Positions 1-8,670 are shown, numbered from the stretch's first letter. The stretch is 38,065 bases of DNA from CALMEH01 sp964548225 (GCA_964548225.1 CAZJQP010000046.1:1-38065); one strand, 5' to 3'. Made by a program: numbers and translations. Notes: generated by a model not told the origin, from the sequence alone.

Positions 1-1
1 A

Positions 2-124
2 CGCTTTTACGGGGGCTTGACGGTCGAAGAAACCGCCGTTGTTCTGCATATCTCTCCGGCAACCGTCAAACGCGAATGGCGCATCGCCAAAGCGTGGCTT
101 TTTGGAAGAATAAAGAATGAATAG
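2..124 (+). CDS. ECF-type RNA polymerase sigma factor, C-terminal end (partial)
   Basis: An open frame enters at the left edge and ends at TAG 122-124, giving 40 residues. It reads as the sigma region 4 helix-turn-helix: LTVEETAVVLHISPATVKRE, then WRIAKAWLFGRI. The ISPATVKREW...A.AWL pattern is characteristic of the ECF sigma factors of Acidobacteria and Planctomycetes that lie beside Ser/Thr kinase genes. It would recognise the -35 element and direct RNA polymerase to specific promoters. The kinase gene downstream on the same strand fits the usual pairing of these two families, with the kinase acting as the signalling partner. The N-terminal part, including region 2, lies outside the window, so the exact subgroup cannot be set. 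Confidence 0.85.
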   Translation, partial: RFYGGLTVEETAVVLHISPATVKREWRIAKAWLFGRIKNE

Positions 125-156
125 TTCATCTTACGCATTAAAAAATTGTTTGTTTT

Positions 157-341
157 GTCGCTGAAAGCGACTGACATTATAGCCTAGCGAGAATCGCTAG
201 GTCAGTTGTTACCGAGGTTTCCGCTCGCTGAAGGCGAGCAACAATCATGACAATTATTGTTCGTCGCCTTCAGCGACGGATGCGTTATCGTCAACACCCA
301 ACGATTCTCGCTGGGCTATAATGTTTGTCGCTTTCAGCGAC
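157..341. repeat. Large nested palindromic element between the sigma factor and kinase genes
   Basis: Five short hairpins lie in a row: 157-171 (GTCGCT/AGCGAC around GAA), 183-201 (CCTAGCGA/TCGCTAGG around GAA), 223-239, 262-278 and 327-341. They are also nested. The 40-nt arm 157-196 is the near-perfect reverse complement of 302-341, with about 37 of 40 pairing, and 223-245 pairs with 256-278. The DNA could form one large cruciform, or the RNA one long stem with side hairpins. It fills most of the sigma-kinase gap and ends about 50 bases before the kinase start, so it would be part of the kinase leader or a terminator for the sigma gene. It resembles compound REP-type elements. No transposase is nearby. 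Confidence 0.8.
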
Positions 342-392
342 GAAAATCGTGCATCGCTGAAGGTTAATAAAATAAATTTCCCCTTCTTTTTT

Positions 393-2834
393 ATGAATCC
401 CGAACAATGGAAACAAGTTAAAGAAATCTTCAACGAAGCGGTCGAATTAGCGCACGCGGAGCGACTTTCTTTCATTGAGCAAAAATCCGGCGGCGACGCG
501 CTTATCATCAAAGAAGTTCAGACGCTTTTGGAATCGGACGAAGAGGCGGAAGATTTTATTGAAAATCCGTTGGCGGCAGTTTCGCATCTTGTCCGTGATG
601 AAACCGCGCTGGCGGGAAAGAAAATCGGTGTTTATGCGATTGAAAGGGAAATCGGGCGCGGCGGAATGGGCGCGGTTTTTCTTGCATCACGCACCGATGA
701 TTTTGAAAGGCGCGTCGCGCTGAAACTCATCAAACGCGGCTTTGACACCGACGACATCATCCGGCGTTTTCGCCACGAACGGCAAATCTTAGCCGCGCTC
801 GACCATCCGAACATCACGCGCCTCTTGGACGGCGGCGCAACCGATGACGGTTTGCCGTATCTCGTGATGGATTACGTCGAAGGTTTGCCGCTCAATCGTT
901 ACGCTGAGGAAAATAATCTTGCAATCAACGAACGGCTCAAACTCTTTCTGCAAATCTGTGCGGCAGTGATTTACGCGCATCAAAATCTTGTCATTCACCG
1001 CGACATCAAACCTTCAAACATTCTTGTAACGAAAGACGGCACACCGAAATTGCTTGATTTCGGGATTGCGAAGCTCACCGCACCCAATTCGCCGCAGACA
1101 TTGGAGCGTCATTCAACGCAGATGATGACTCCCGAATATGCGAGTCCTGAACAGATTCTCGGATTAACCGTAACGACCGCCGCCGATATTTATTCGCTCG
1201 GTGTCGTGCTTTACGAACTTTTGACGGGACGCAGACCTTTTGAAATAAAAAGCGACAATCCGATTGAAGTGGCGAAAATCATAACCGATTCCGCGCCTGT
1301 CAAACCGAGTTCAGTCGTAACGCGCAACCGAAAAATCGGCACTCATTGGCAAGCGGCAGTCAGCACGCAGTTGAAAGGTGATTTGGACAACATAATTCTG
1401 ATGGCGATGCGGAAAGAACCCGAACGCCGTTATTCGTCAGTCGAACAATTTGCCGAAGACATCAACCGCTACTTAAAGGATTTGCCAATCATCGCCCGCG
1501 AAGATAGTTTCAGTTATCGCGCTTCAAAGTTCGTTTCGCGTAATAAAGCCGGCGTTGCGGCGGTTGCAGGAATCGTTGCCGCGCTTATTGGCGGTCTTGC
1601 GACGACTAAAAGGCAAGCGCGAATTGCGCGAAGACAACGCGACAAGGCGGAAAAAGTCAATCAGTTTCTCCAAAGAATGCTTGCTTCGGCAGACCCGCGA
1701 GCCGTCGGGAAAGATGTCAAAGTCATCGAGGTTTTAGAAATCGCCGCCGAGAGTTTGGAAACGGATTTCGAGCATCAGCCGGAAATTGCCGCCGATTTGA
1801 AAACTACTCTCGGAAGAACTTATCTCGGTCTTGGGCAATTTGAATCAGCCGAAAAGTATCTCAAATCCGCGCTTGAAATTCGTCTTGCACTTTTCCCGCG
1901 CAAAAGTCTGGAAGTCGCGCTGAGTTTGAACAATTACGGGAAACTTCTGACCGAAAAGGGCGACCTCAACCGCGCCGAGCCGCTTTATCTCGAATCGCTC
2001 AAGACTCTGCGCGAACTTCTCGGAAACAAAAGCCTGACGGTTGCCGAAGTTCTTGAAAATGTCGGATATTTGAGCGGATTGAAGGCGCGTTACGAAGAAT
2101 CTATGCGGTTTTACGAGGAAGAATTGGCGATTCGCAAAGCGCATTTCGGCGAAAATCATCCCGACGTGGCGCGAACGATGGGCAAGCTCGGAAATATCTT
2201 AACCGTTCTCGACCGCCGCGACGTTGCCGAGCCGCTTCATCGTCAATCTTTGAGGATTTTGCGAAAACTTCACGGGCGCGAACATCCCGACATCATTTCT
2301 TCGATATTCAATCTCGTCGGCACGATTTACTTGACACACGCCGAAGAAGCCGAAGCCTTGAGCCGCGAATCGCTGGCGATGTGTCGCAAAATTCTCGGCG
2401 AAGAACACACCGACACGGCTTGGTCGCTTTATAATCTCTCGTGGGTTTTGATAAACGCCGGAAAAAACGCCGAAGCCGAGCATTATGCGCGTGAAGCCCT
2501 TGCAATGCGCGGCGCAAATCTTCCCGACAAACATCCGGTCGTCGGCAGTTGCCTTTTACTTCTCGGCAGAACACTTTTGGCGCAGGAGAAATACGCAGAA
2601 GCGCAAAACGTCTTTCAAGAATGCCTCGATTTGCGTCAAAAAACTCTGCCCGAAGGACATTGGCTTCTCGCTACGACACGCTCTTTTCTTGGCGAAAGTT
2701 TAATTTATCTCGGCGAAGCGGAAAAGGGAATTTCAATGATGATTGAAAATTACGCGCATCTCAAAGAAAAGCTCGGCGCGAATCACAATCAGACAAAGCA
2801 AGCCTTTGAAAGATTGGAGAGATTTTACAATTAG
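393..2834 (+). CDS. Membrane-anchored Ser/Thr protein kinase with C-terminal TPR repeats
   Basis: This 813-residue protein phosphorylates Ser/Thr on unknown partners. The ATG at 393 is chosen over an upstream in-frame ATG at 321 because MNPEQWKQVKEIFNEA is the usual start of acidobacterial kinases of this class and 321 lies inside the palindrome. The kinase domain spans about 78-360: glycine loop GRGGMGAVF 88-96, catalytic Lys111 in VALK, HRDIKPSN from 202, DFG 222-224 and TPEYASPEQ in the activation/P+1 region. All key residues are present, so it should be active. A single membrane segment lies at about 387-405. The rest is a series of about 42-residue kinesin-light-chain-like TPRs, probably outside the cytoplasmic membrane, for protein binding or sensing. 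The preceding sigma factor is the likely signalling partner. The stop codon lies inside the first unit of a repeat. Confidence 0.93.
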   Translation: MNPEQWKQVKEIFNEAVELAHAERLSFIEQKSGGDALIIKEVQTLLESDEEAEDFIENPLAAVSHLVRDETALAGKKIGVYAIEREIGRGGMGAVFLASRTDDFERRVALKLIKRGFDTDDIIRRFRHERQILAALDHPNITRLLDGGATDDGLPYLVMDYVEGLPLNRYAEENNLAINERLKLFLQICAAVIYAHQNLVIHRDIKPSNILVTKDGTPKLLDFGIAKLTAPNSPQTLERHSTQMMTPEYASPEQILGLTVTTAADIYSLGVVLYELLTGRRPFEIKSDNPIEVAKIITDSAPVKPSSVVTRNRKIGTHWQAAVSTQLKGDLDNIILMAMRKEPERRYSSVEQFAEDINRYLKDLPIIAREDSFSYRASKFVSRNKAGVAAVAGIVAALIGGLATTKRQARIARRQRDKAEKVNQFLQRMLASADPRAVGKDVKVIEVLEIAAESLETDFEHQPEIAADLKTTLGRTYLGLGQFESAEKYLKSALEIRLALFPRKSLEVALSLNNYGKLLTEKGDLNRAEPLYLESLKTLRELLGNKSLTVAEVLENVGYLSGLKARYEESMRFYEEELAIRKAHFGENHPDVARTMGKLGNILTVLDRRDVAEPLHRQSLRILRKLHGREHPDIISSIFNLVGTIYLTHAEEAEALSRESLAMCRKILGEEHTDTAWSLYNLSWVLINAGKNAEAEHYAREALAMRGANLPDKHPVVGSCLLLLGRTLLAQEKYAEAQNVFQECLDLRQKTLPEGHWLLATTRSFLGESLIYLGEAEKGISMMIENYAHLKEKLGANHNQTKQAFERLERFYN

Positions 2835-2947
2835 CTAAGGCAGAAACACGACCGTAAGGAAGTGTGTCAAAGTTAGCTAAGGCAGAAACACGACTGTCCG
2901 AGAGTGTGTCAAAGTAATCACACACTCTCGGACAGTCGTGTTTCTGC
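2831..2947. repeat. Dispersed hairpin family, copy A, with a tandem half-unit
   Basis: Two 42-nt tandem units (2831-2872 and 2873-2914) both start TTAGCTAAGGCAGAAACACG and end AGTGTGTCAAAG; they differ only in the centre. The second unit continues into a perfect inverted repeat: 28-nt left arm 2882-2909, 10-nt loop, right arm 2920-2947. The first unit has no right arm. The element lies at the convergent 3' ends of the kinase gene and the minus-strand gene at 2957-3334, so it could act as a two-way transcription terminator, although no T-run follows. The kinase stop codon lies in unit one. Related copies are at 3569-3650 and 37969-38065. Confidence 0.88.
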
Positions 2948-2956
2948 ATATTTGAA

Positions 2957-3334
2957 TTACGTCGTTTCGCCATCGGTATTTGACGAACTGCGGCGACCTG
3001 TTTTGTATTCGCTTTTCTTTTTCAAGCCGAGCGATTGATATTCATTTGAATCGGGACCGTATTGCGCTTTGATTTGGTCTTTTACGCCGAGCATATAGTC
3101 GTGAAAATCCCATTCACCGCCAACCATATCATCACGCGCAGAATCGGCGGCGGCTTGCTTTTGGACTGCATTTGTCTGCTTGGTTTCCATCGCCGTTTTT
3201 ATGCTTGCCCCGTTTGCCGTGCTAAAGGCTTCGTTTAGCGGATGATAGTCCTCGATTGCCTGCAACGCTGCATATCCATCAATATCAGCCTGCAACACCG
3301 ACGGTCGCAAGCGTTTTGTTTTATTCTTAGCCAT
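2957..3334 (-). CDS. Small conserved-looking protein of unknown function
   Basis: A 125-residue soluble protein with no signal peptide or membrane segment. The N-terminus is basic (MAKNKTKRLRPS), the middle is Ala/Gln/Asp-rich and helical in character, and the C-terminal part WDFHDYMLGVKDQIKAQYGP followed by GLKKKSEYK ends in a polar Ser/Thr/Asn tail. My impression, without a search, is that short bacterial proteins with this LQAD...ALQAI...VK.QYG.DS...GLKKKSEYK layout occur in several phyla without an assigned function. A GGGAG-like ribosome binding site lies about 11 bases upstream of the ATG. Codon use matches the neighbours. It stands alone between two hairpin elements. Confidence 0.65.
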   Translation of the reverse strand: MAKNKTKRLRPSVLQADIDGYAALQAIEDYHPLNEAFSTANGASIKTAMETKQTNAVQKQAAADSARDDMVGGEWDFHDYMLGVKDQIKAQYGPDSNEYQSLGLKKKSEYKTGRRSSSNTDGETT

Positions 3335-3501
3335 TTTTCATTGCATCTCCCAAAATGATGTTTAACGAGTAGCCTTAACCGCTCGACGGACGTTTTATTT
3401 TCCGTAAATGTTTTGATGCACACCACACGGAAAAGTTTTCTCGTTAATGAGATTTTTTATTAATTTATGCAAATTTTTATTGAATTTTTGAAGATTATTA
3501 A

Positions 3502-3566
3502 GAACGCTCAAGAGATTATTCAAAACGCTCAAGAGATTATTAAGGACGCTCAAGAGATTATTGCAA
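3502..3566. repeat. Three 21-bp tandem repeats in an AT-rich intergenic stretch
   Basis: The core ACGCTCAAGAGATTATT occurs at 3504, 3525 and 3546, exactly 21 bases apart, with 4-base linkers that vary; a partial unit (GAAGATTATTAA) precedes them. The rest of 3335-3501 is AT-rich and shows no gene. Because the unit is a multiple of three, the minus strand reads as a repeated LLSVLNN peptide, but no plausible gene surrounds it. It lies directly beside hairpin copy B and may reflect slippage there. Confidence 0.75.
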
Positions 3567-3568
3567 TC

Positions 3569-3650
3569 AAAGGGCGGAAACACGACTGTTAAGGAGTGTG
3601 TTAAGCCTTGACTTTTCACACACTCCTTAACAGTCGTGTTTCCGCCCTTT
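3569..3650. repeat. Dispersed hairpin family, copy B (33-bp perfect stem)
   Basis: The left arm 3569-3601 and right arm 3618-3650 are perfect reverse complements over 33 bases, with a 16-nt loop. The arm core CGGAAACACGACTGT followed by TAAGGAGTGTGT matches the family at 2882-2947 and 37969-38044. It ends 13 bases beyond the polA stop codon (polA is read from the minus strand) and is therefore placed to terminate polA transcription. The arm centre is TAAGG/CCTTA here but CCGAG/CTCGG in copy A, so pairing is kept while the sequence changes. Confidence 0.9.
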
Positions 3651-3662
3651 ACATTCTTCTGA

Positions 3663-6365
3663 TTATCCTTTGACGTTCATCCAATTATCGCCCGCGCCGA
3701 TTTCTACCGTTAATGGAACATCTAATTCGACGGCGGTTTCCATTGCGTTTTTGATAATTTCCATTGCGCGTTCGACTTCCGCTTCGGGTGATTCAAAAAG
3801 CAGTTCATCGTGAACTTGCATAATCATTTTGGTTTCGAGTTTCTCGCGGCGCAAGGCTTCTTCGACTTTGAGCATTGCAATTTTCACGATGTCGCTTGCC
3901 GAACCTTGAATCGGCATATTGATTGCTTCGCGTTCGGCGCGGGTGCGGACGTTGAAGTTTCTATCATTTATCGAAGGAAAATATCTGCGCCGACCGAAGA
4001 TTGAAGTAATATAGCCTTGTTCACGAGCAATCACAGGCGTTTCGTCCATAAACTTTTTGATGCCTTTGTAAGTGTCGTAATAGTTTTCGATAACTTCTTT
4101 GGCTTCCGTCCGACTGATGCCGACGCGCTGAGAAAGCCCGAAGGCTTCGACGGCGTAGGCAATGCCGAAATTGACAATCTTTGCCAAGCGGCGTTTTTCC
4201 TTCATTTCTTTCTCATCTTTCGCGCCAAAGACAAGCTGTGCAGTTTTCGAGTGAATATCTTCGCCGTTTTTGTAGGCTTCGAGCATCACTGCGTCGTGCG
4301 TAATATGCGTCAAGATTCGCAATTCGAGTTGCGAATAATCGGCGGAAATCAATTTGTTGCCCGCATCGGGAATGAATGAACGCCGAATCTGCTGACCGAG
4401 TTCGGTGCGAACGGGAATGTTTTGCAGATTCGGTTCGGTTGAGCTTAAACGTCCGGTCGCGGCGACGGTTTGATTCAATTTGCCGTGAATGCGTCCGTCA
4501 GATGCGATTTGCGTCGGCAGAACGTCGGAATAAGTCGCTTTGAGTTTGTCGAGTTCGCGGTAATCTATGATAAATTGCGCGATTTCGTAGGTTTGCGCGA
4601 GTTCGGTTAAGATGTCTTTGCTCGTCGAGATTTGCCCTGTCGCGGTTTTGCGTCCCGTATCAATATTGAGTTCTTGAAGAATCTCGCCGACTTGTTTCGG
4701 GCTGTTGATGTTGAAGTCTCTGCCCGAAATGGCGTAGATTTTTTCTTTTAGAGTGTCGAGTTCGGTCGAAACAAAATCCGAAAAACCTTTGAGCGCAACT
4801 TCGTCAACCTTCATTCCGTTCATCTCAATCTTATAAAGAAGTTCAATCATCGGCATTTCGATTTCGGTGTAAATCTTTTCGAGATTGTCTTCCTTGATTT
4901 TGTTATGAAACATCGGCGCGAGTTGAAGAATAAAATCGGCGCGTTCCGTCGTGCGATACTGCGATTCCGTCCAACCTTCGGGAACTTCAAAAACGCTATC
5001 CGCGCCTAAGTTTATTTGCGAAAGCGTGTTCAAATCGTTCTTTCGAGTGGAATCAATCAGATAAGTTGCGATTAAAACATCATCCGTAACGCCTTCGGGC
5101 GCGATGCCGAGTTTCTGCAAAACCGCGAGATTATGTTTGAAATCATAACTCGCTTTTTCGAGAAAACCATTCGATAAAATATCTCTTAACGCGGCGATTG
5201 CATTGTCTTTATCATCTTCAAAATTTTCAAGGTCAACGTAATAAGAAACTCCGGCGGCGTTCGCAATCGCAATGCCGACGGGCGGCAAAATATCAAAACT
5301 GCTCGCTTTTGCGGGCGAATTTGACGCATCAACCTCGAAAGAAAATTGTTCCGCTTCCCAAAGTTTGCGAATCAGCGCGTCTAATTCTTTTTGAGTTTTG
5401 ATGAGCGTATAACTTCGCGTCTGCGGCGTGTTGTCCGCGTCGTCAAGACCGGAAAAAAGCGGCATCGTGTCGGCAAACTCTCTCGTCAGCGCGGTGAATT
5501 CCATCTCACGGAAAAGCTGATACGCCAGAGCGCGATTCGGTTCACGATATTTGAGTTTGTCCAATTCGAGCGCGATGTCCATCTCCGTATGAATCGTCGC
5601 AAGTTCGAGCGATTGACGAATGATTTCCTGATTGTTCTGCAAAGATTCGCGGTAAGTCTTATGCGTAACTTTGTCGGCGTTTTGCATCGCGCCTTCGGCA
5701 GAACCGAATTCCAAGACGAGCTTCAACGCGCCTTTCTCGCCGATGCCGGGCGCACCGGGAATATTGTCAATCGAGTCGCCCATCAACCCAAGCAAGTCAA
5801 TAATCTTCGTCGGCGGCACGCCAAACTTATTTAAAACCCAAGCCTCATCGCAATACTCAATCGGCGGCACGGGAACTTTTCGCTTGAGATTTTGCGAATT
5901 CTGCCGCATACAAACGATAAACGGGTCGCGGACGAGTTGGCAGAGGTCTTTATCATTTGAAACGATAACCGCCTGCATCTTCTCCGCCGCGACTTTTTGC
6001 GCCAACGTCCCGATAATATCGTCCGCTTCGTAGCCGGGAACGCGCAATATCGGAATATTAAAGACTTCACAAACGCGGATTATGTATGGCAGTTGCGTCT
6101 GCAAATCTTCCGGCATCTCCGCACGATTCGCTTTGTAATCCGCGTAAGAATCGTGGCGAAAAGTCTTTTCGGGCGAGTCGAAAACCGCCGCCACATAGTC
6201 GGGATTTTCGTCCGCGATGAGCTTCCGCAACATATTCGTAAAGACGAAAACCGCTTGCGTAACCTGACCTTTCGAGTTTCTCAAAGGCTCTTGCCGTGCG
6301 CCCATCGGCGCGAAATACGCACGGAAAATGTGCGACATCGAATCAATCAAAAATACTCGTTTCAT
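3663..6365 (-). CDS. polA: DNA polymerase I
   Basis: This 900-residue, three-domain polymerase is used in Okazaki fragment processing and repair. The 5' nuclease domain spans about 1-295 (DSMSHIFRAYFAP, VFDSP, GYEADDIIGT, SNDKDLCQL, GLMGDSIDNIPG). The polymerase domain is intact: motif A DYSQLELR at 676-683, motif B RRLAKIVNFGIAY at 725-737, motif C VHDELLFE at 851-858. The central 3'-5' exonuclease domain (about 315-490) looks degenerate. Motif I, normally DxE, reads FEVD (Glu344, Asp346). Motif II has Asn412 in place of the Asp. Motif III has Arg475 where Asp is expected. Proofreading is therefore probably lost, as in several other bacterial PolI lineages. The start ATG gives the classic MKRVFLIDS beginning. 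A hairpin follows the stop. Confidence 0.97.
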   Translation of the reverse strand: MKRVFLIDSMSHIFRAYFAPMGARQEPLRNSKGQVTQAVFVFTNMLRKLIADENPDYVAAVFDSPEKTFRHDSYADYKANRAEMPEDLQTQLPYIIRVCEVFNIPILRVPGYEADDIIGTLAQKVAAEKMQAVIVSNDKDLCQLVRDPFIVCMRQNSQNLKRKVPVPPIEYCDEAWVLNKFGVPPTKIIDLLGLMGDSIDNIPGAPGIGEKGALKLVLEFGSAEGAMQNADKVTHKTYRESLQNNQEIIRQSLELATIHTEMDIALELDKLKYREPNRALAYQLFREMEFTALTREFADTMPLFSGLDDADNTPQTRSYTLIKTQKELDALIRKLWEAEQFSFEVDASNSPAKASSFDILPPVGIAIANAAGVSYYVDLENFEDDKDNAIAALRDILSNGFLEKASYDFKHNLAVLQKLGIAPEGVTDDVLIATYLIDSTRKNDLNTLSQINLGADSVFEVPEGWTESQYRTTERADFILQLAPMFHNKIKEDNLEKIYTEIEMPMIELLYKIEMNGMKVDEVALKGFSDFVSTELDTLKEKIYAISGRDFNINSPKQVGEILQELNIDTGRKTATGQISTSKDILTELAQTYEIAQFIIDYRELDKLKATYSDVLPTQIASDGRIHGKLNQTVAATGRLSSTEPNLQNIPVRTELGQQIRRSFIPDAGNKLISADYSQLELRILTHITHDAVMLEAYKNGEDIHSKTAQLVFGAKDEKEMKEKRRLAKIVNFGIAYAVEAFGLSQRVGISRTEAKEVIENYYDTYKGIKKFMDETPVIAREQGYITSIFGRRRYFPSINDRNFNVRTRAEREAINMPIQGSASDIVKIAMLKVEEALRREKLETKMIMQVHDELLFESPEAEVERAMEIIKNAMETAVELDVPLTVEIGAGDNWMNVKG

Positions 6366-6499
6366 TTGGTTTGTTTGTTGCTAGTTGTTCGTCGGTAATT
6401 GTTTTGGTGTTCTGACGGACAAGTATCTTTGAATGATAGAAAATCAAATAACGAGATACAAGGCAAGCAAGTATTTTGTGAAAAAATTCCTGAGTGCGT

Positions 6500-6528
6500 T
6501 TGACAGCAAAAACTTGATGCGATAATCT
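6500..6528 (+). promoter_or_regulatory. Sigma-70-type promoter for tRNA-Glu
   Basis: A perfect -35 hexamer TTGACA lies at 6500-6505. A -10 follows either as TAATCT at 6523-6528 (17-base spacer) or as GATAAT at 6521-6526 (15-base spacer, closer to consensus). Transcription would start near 6534, about 70 bases before the tRNA, leaving a 5' leader for processing. It is also the only evident promoter upstream of the TPR gene at 6763. Nothing else is recognisable in 6366-6604. Confidence 0.6.
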
Positions 6529-6604
6529 ATCAGTTCGTTTTTTGTTAGGAAAAGCGAGATATTTGTAAGCTAAAGAGAATTGATTTGGAAATTTCTCTTT
6601 TCGT

Positions 6605-6680
<76 letters not shown>

Positions 6681-6719
6681 TCTTTTTTCGGAAAAACTGC
6701 ATCTACTTATTAAACCGAT

Positions 6720-6748
6720 TCGCTTGCAACCTCAAGCGATTTTTTTAT
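6720..6748 (+). terminator. Intrinsic terminator after tRNA-Glu
   Basis: A 7-bp stem TCGCTTG (6720-6726) / CAAGCGA (6733-6739) with a 6-nt loop is followed at once by a run of seven T and then ATTTTA. It would end the tRNA transcript. The start codon of the following gene is only about 15 bases beyond the T-run. Confidence 0.8.
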
Positions 6749-6762
6749 TTTATAGGGAAGAT

Positions 6763-8508
6763 ATGCTGAGAAAGTTTTTATTTACAATCGTTTGCGCTCT
6801 TTTTTTGGCGACTTCCGTTACGGCGCAGAATTCCGATACGGCGATGATTTTGCCGTTTGAGAATGCTTCAGGCAAAGCGGAATTTAATTGGGTCGGCGAA
6901 AGTTTTGCCGATGCACTTTCGGATTTATTAAAAGTTCCGAATTTGAATGTCATTACAAATCAGGAGCGCAAAATTATTCAACAACGTCTGCGTGTGCCTT
7001 TGACGATTTTGCCTTCGTTGGCAACTTCTCTGAAACTGGCGCGTGATGGTCGAGCGACACTTTTGATTGCGGGAAAATACAATATTCAACCGGCGCAAGG
7101 CGAAACGGCGGCGAAAGTTACGGTTACGGCAAAAATCATTCGCGTCAACGAAGGCAGATTTTTGAGTGAGGAATTTGAAGGCAAACCTGTTACGCGAGAC
7201 ATCAGAATTGACGATGCGCTCGGAAATCTGCAAACCGTTCAAGGCGAAATCGCGTATGTTATTTTGTATCAGTTGTTTAAATCAACATTGACGACTTCGC
7301 GCAACGACATTGTGCAATCGGCAAATAAAGTTCCGGCGCGAGCCTTTGAAGCATATATCAAAGGTCTTTTGACAAATGAAACCGAAGTCCAAACGCGAGA
7401 GAATTTTCTCAAAAACGCGATGCAGATTTATGCCAAAGACGAAAAAACGAAAGGCGCGATATATGCCGAAGCCGCATTGGAATTGGGACATCTGTTTTTG
7501 AATCAGCGCAAATTTTCCGATGCCGTAAATTATTTTTCGCAAGTTCCGACAACGAGCGCACAATACGCCGAAGCCGCGTTTTATACGGGCTTGATTTATT
7601 GGCAACAGCAAAATTACGAACAGGCTTTAGGCGTATTGCGACCATTGGCGGACGATTTGAAATTGACGAGTGTTTATAACACTCTGGGCGCGATTGCGGT
7701 TCAGGCTTCGCGGGCTGAGAAGAAAAACAAAGGCAATTCCGATAAATGGATGCTCGAAGGTTTGGATTTTTTGAAAAAAGCGGCGGAATCGTCTGACACG
7801 GAAACGAACGCTAAATTTAATTACGGTCTTGCGCTTTATCTGCACAGTGATTACTCGGATGCTGCGAAACAATTTCGTCCTGTTCTGGCAAGCAATCCAC
7901 GCGATGGTGAAGCATATTTTTTGCTGGCGAAGACTTTAGAACGATTAGGCGATACGACTGCTGCTGAATTTGACAATCAGGCGCGAAGATTTTTGACGGA
8001 CGGCAATCGTTACGCGAAACTTGCCACCGATTGGAGCGCAGGCAAAACCGACGGCATCGGCTTAAGAGTCGAACAACCGGCGCGGAAGGATTTCGTAAGC
8101 GTTGTTTTGACGAAAAAGCAATCAACAACGACGCAAGCACCTGTTAGCGAAACCGATAAACTTTTGGCGGAAGCGCAAACCTTCTTCAAAAAAGGCAATG
8201 ACGACGAAGCAATGGCGGTTTTACGCAAGGTTCTGGTGAGTGAACCAATGAGCGCACAGGCTTATTTGCTGCTCGGACAAATACATCTGCGACGCGGAGA
8301 TTTGGATCAGGCTGTGAGCAGTTTGAAAACCGCTCTGTTTTGGGATAACCGCTTGATTGAAGCGCACATTCTTCTGGGAAGAATTTATATTCAGCGAAAC
8401 GATTGTCAATCGGCACAGACTTATTTTGCTTCCGCTTCCGCGATTAACGCGGAAAATCAAGAAGTTTTGGGGTTGAAACGAATGGTTGAACGCTGTTCTA
8501 CCAAATAG
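6763..8508 (+). CDS. Secreted TolB-like/TPR repeat protein
   Basis: The 581-residue product begins with a Sec signal peptide (MLRKFLFTIVCALFLATSVTA, cleavage expected after TA or TAQ). The ATG at 6763 is preferred to an upstream TTG at 6724 because the signal peptide starts here and GGGAAG lies just upstream. The N-terminal part (about 25-150: MILPFENASGKAEFNWVGE, LADALSDLL-like, TNQERK) resembles the TolB-like/FlgO-type nucleotide-independent domain often fused to TPRs. Several TPRs follow, at about 200-410 and 465-575. A periplasmic scaffolding role is likely but the partner is unknown. A terminator directly upstream leaves little room for its own promoter. Confidence 0.8.
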   Translation: MLRKFLFTIVCALFLATSVTAQNSDTAMILPFENASGKAEFNWVGESFADALSDLLKVPNLNVITNQERKIIQQRLRVPLTILPSLATSLKLARDGRATLLIAGKYNIQPAQGETAAKVTVTAKIIRVNEGRFLSEEFEGKPVTRDIRIDDALGNLQTVQGEIAYVILYQLFKSTLTTSRNDIVQSANKVPARAFEAYIKGLLTNETEVQTRENFLKNAMQIYAKDEKTKGAIYAEAALELGHLFLNQRKFSDAVNYFSQVPTTSAQYAEAAFYTGLIYWQQQNYEQALGVLRPLADDLKLTSVYNTLGAIAVQASRAEKKNKGNSDKWMLEGLDFLKKAAESSDTETNAKFNYGLALYLHSDYSDAAKQFRPVLASNPRDGEAYFLLAKTLERLGDTTAAEFDNQARRFLTDGNRYAKLATDWSAGKTDGIGLRVEQPARKDFVSVVLTKKQSTTTQAPVSETDKLLAEAQTFFKKGNDDEAMAVLRKVLVSEPMSAQAYLLLGQIHLRRGDLDQAVSSLKTALFWDNRLIEAHILLGRIYIQRNDCQSAQTYFASASAINAENQEVLGLKRMVERCSTK

Positions 8509-8654
8509 TGTAACTTTCGGTTTGAAATTCTTGTTCAAATTGGTAGAATATCAGTATTGAGTAATTTTTTACGATTTCCCAAAAAGCCTGATTTACTAGG
8601 TTTTATGGGCAAAATATAAATTTGAAAAATAAATTTTCGAGTTTATCTCTTCTT

Positions 8655-8670
8655 TGGCACGCTATGTGCA
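8655..8670 (+). promoter_or_regulatory. Sigma-54 (RpoN) -24/-12 promoter
   Basis: TGGCACG, four bases (CTAT), then GTGCA matches the sigma-54 consensus TGGCACG-N4-TTGCW at every defined position but one. The invariant GG (8656-8657) and GC (8668-8669) are exactly 10 bases apart. Placing the C at -12 predicts a start at 8681, exactly the first base of a GC-rich hairpin. The region upstream is AT-rich, as is common for these promoters; an imperfect inverted repeat TTTGAA-N7-TTCAAA at 8521-8539 might be an activator site, but this is weak. No sigma-54 or enhancer-binding gene is in the window. Confidence 0.75.

Noticed and set aside
254..511. Minus-strand 85-residue ORF at the start of the kinase gene
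   Set aside because: It is antisense to the palindrome and to the kinase N-terminus, with no family resemblance.
3502..3566. Possible short CRISPR array
   Set aside because: The units are 21 bases with only 4-base linkers, with no spacers and no cas genes; they are plain tandem repeats.
3395..3619. Minus-strand ORF with repeated LLSVLNN peptides
   Set aside because: It is produced by the 21-bp tandem repeats and the hairpin arm; it has no ribosome site, and its start lies inside the hairpin.
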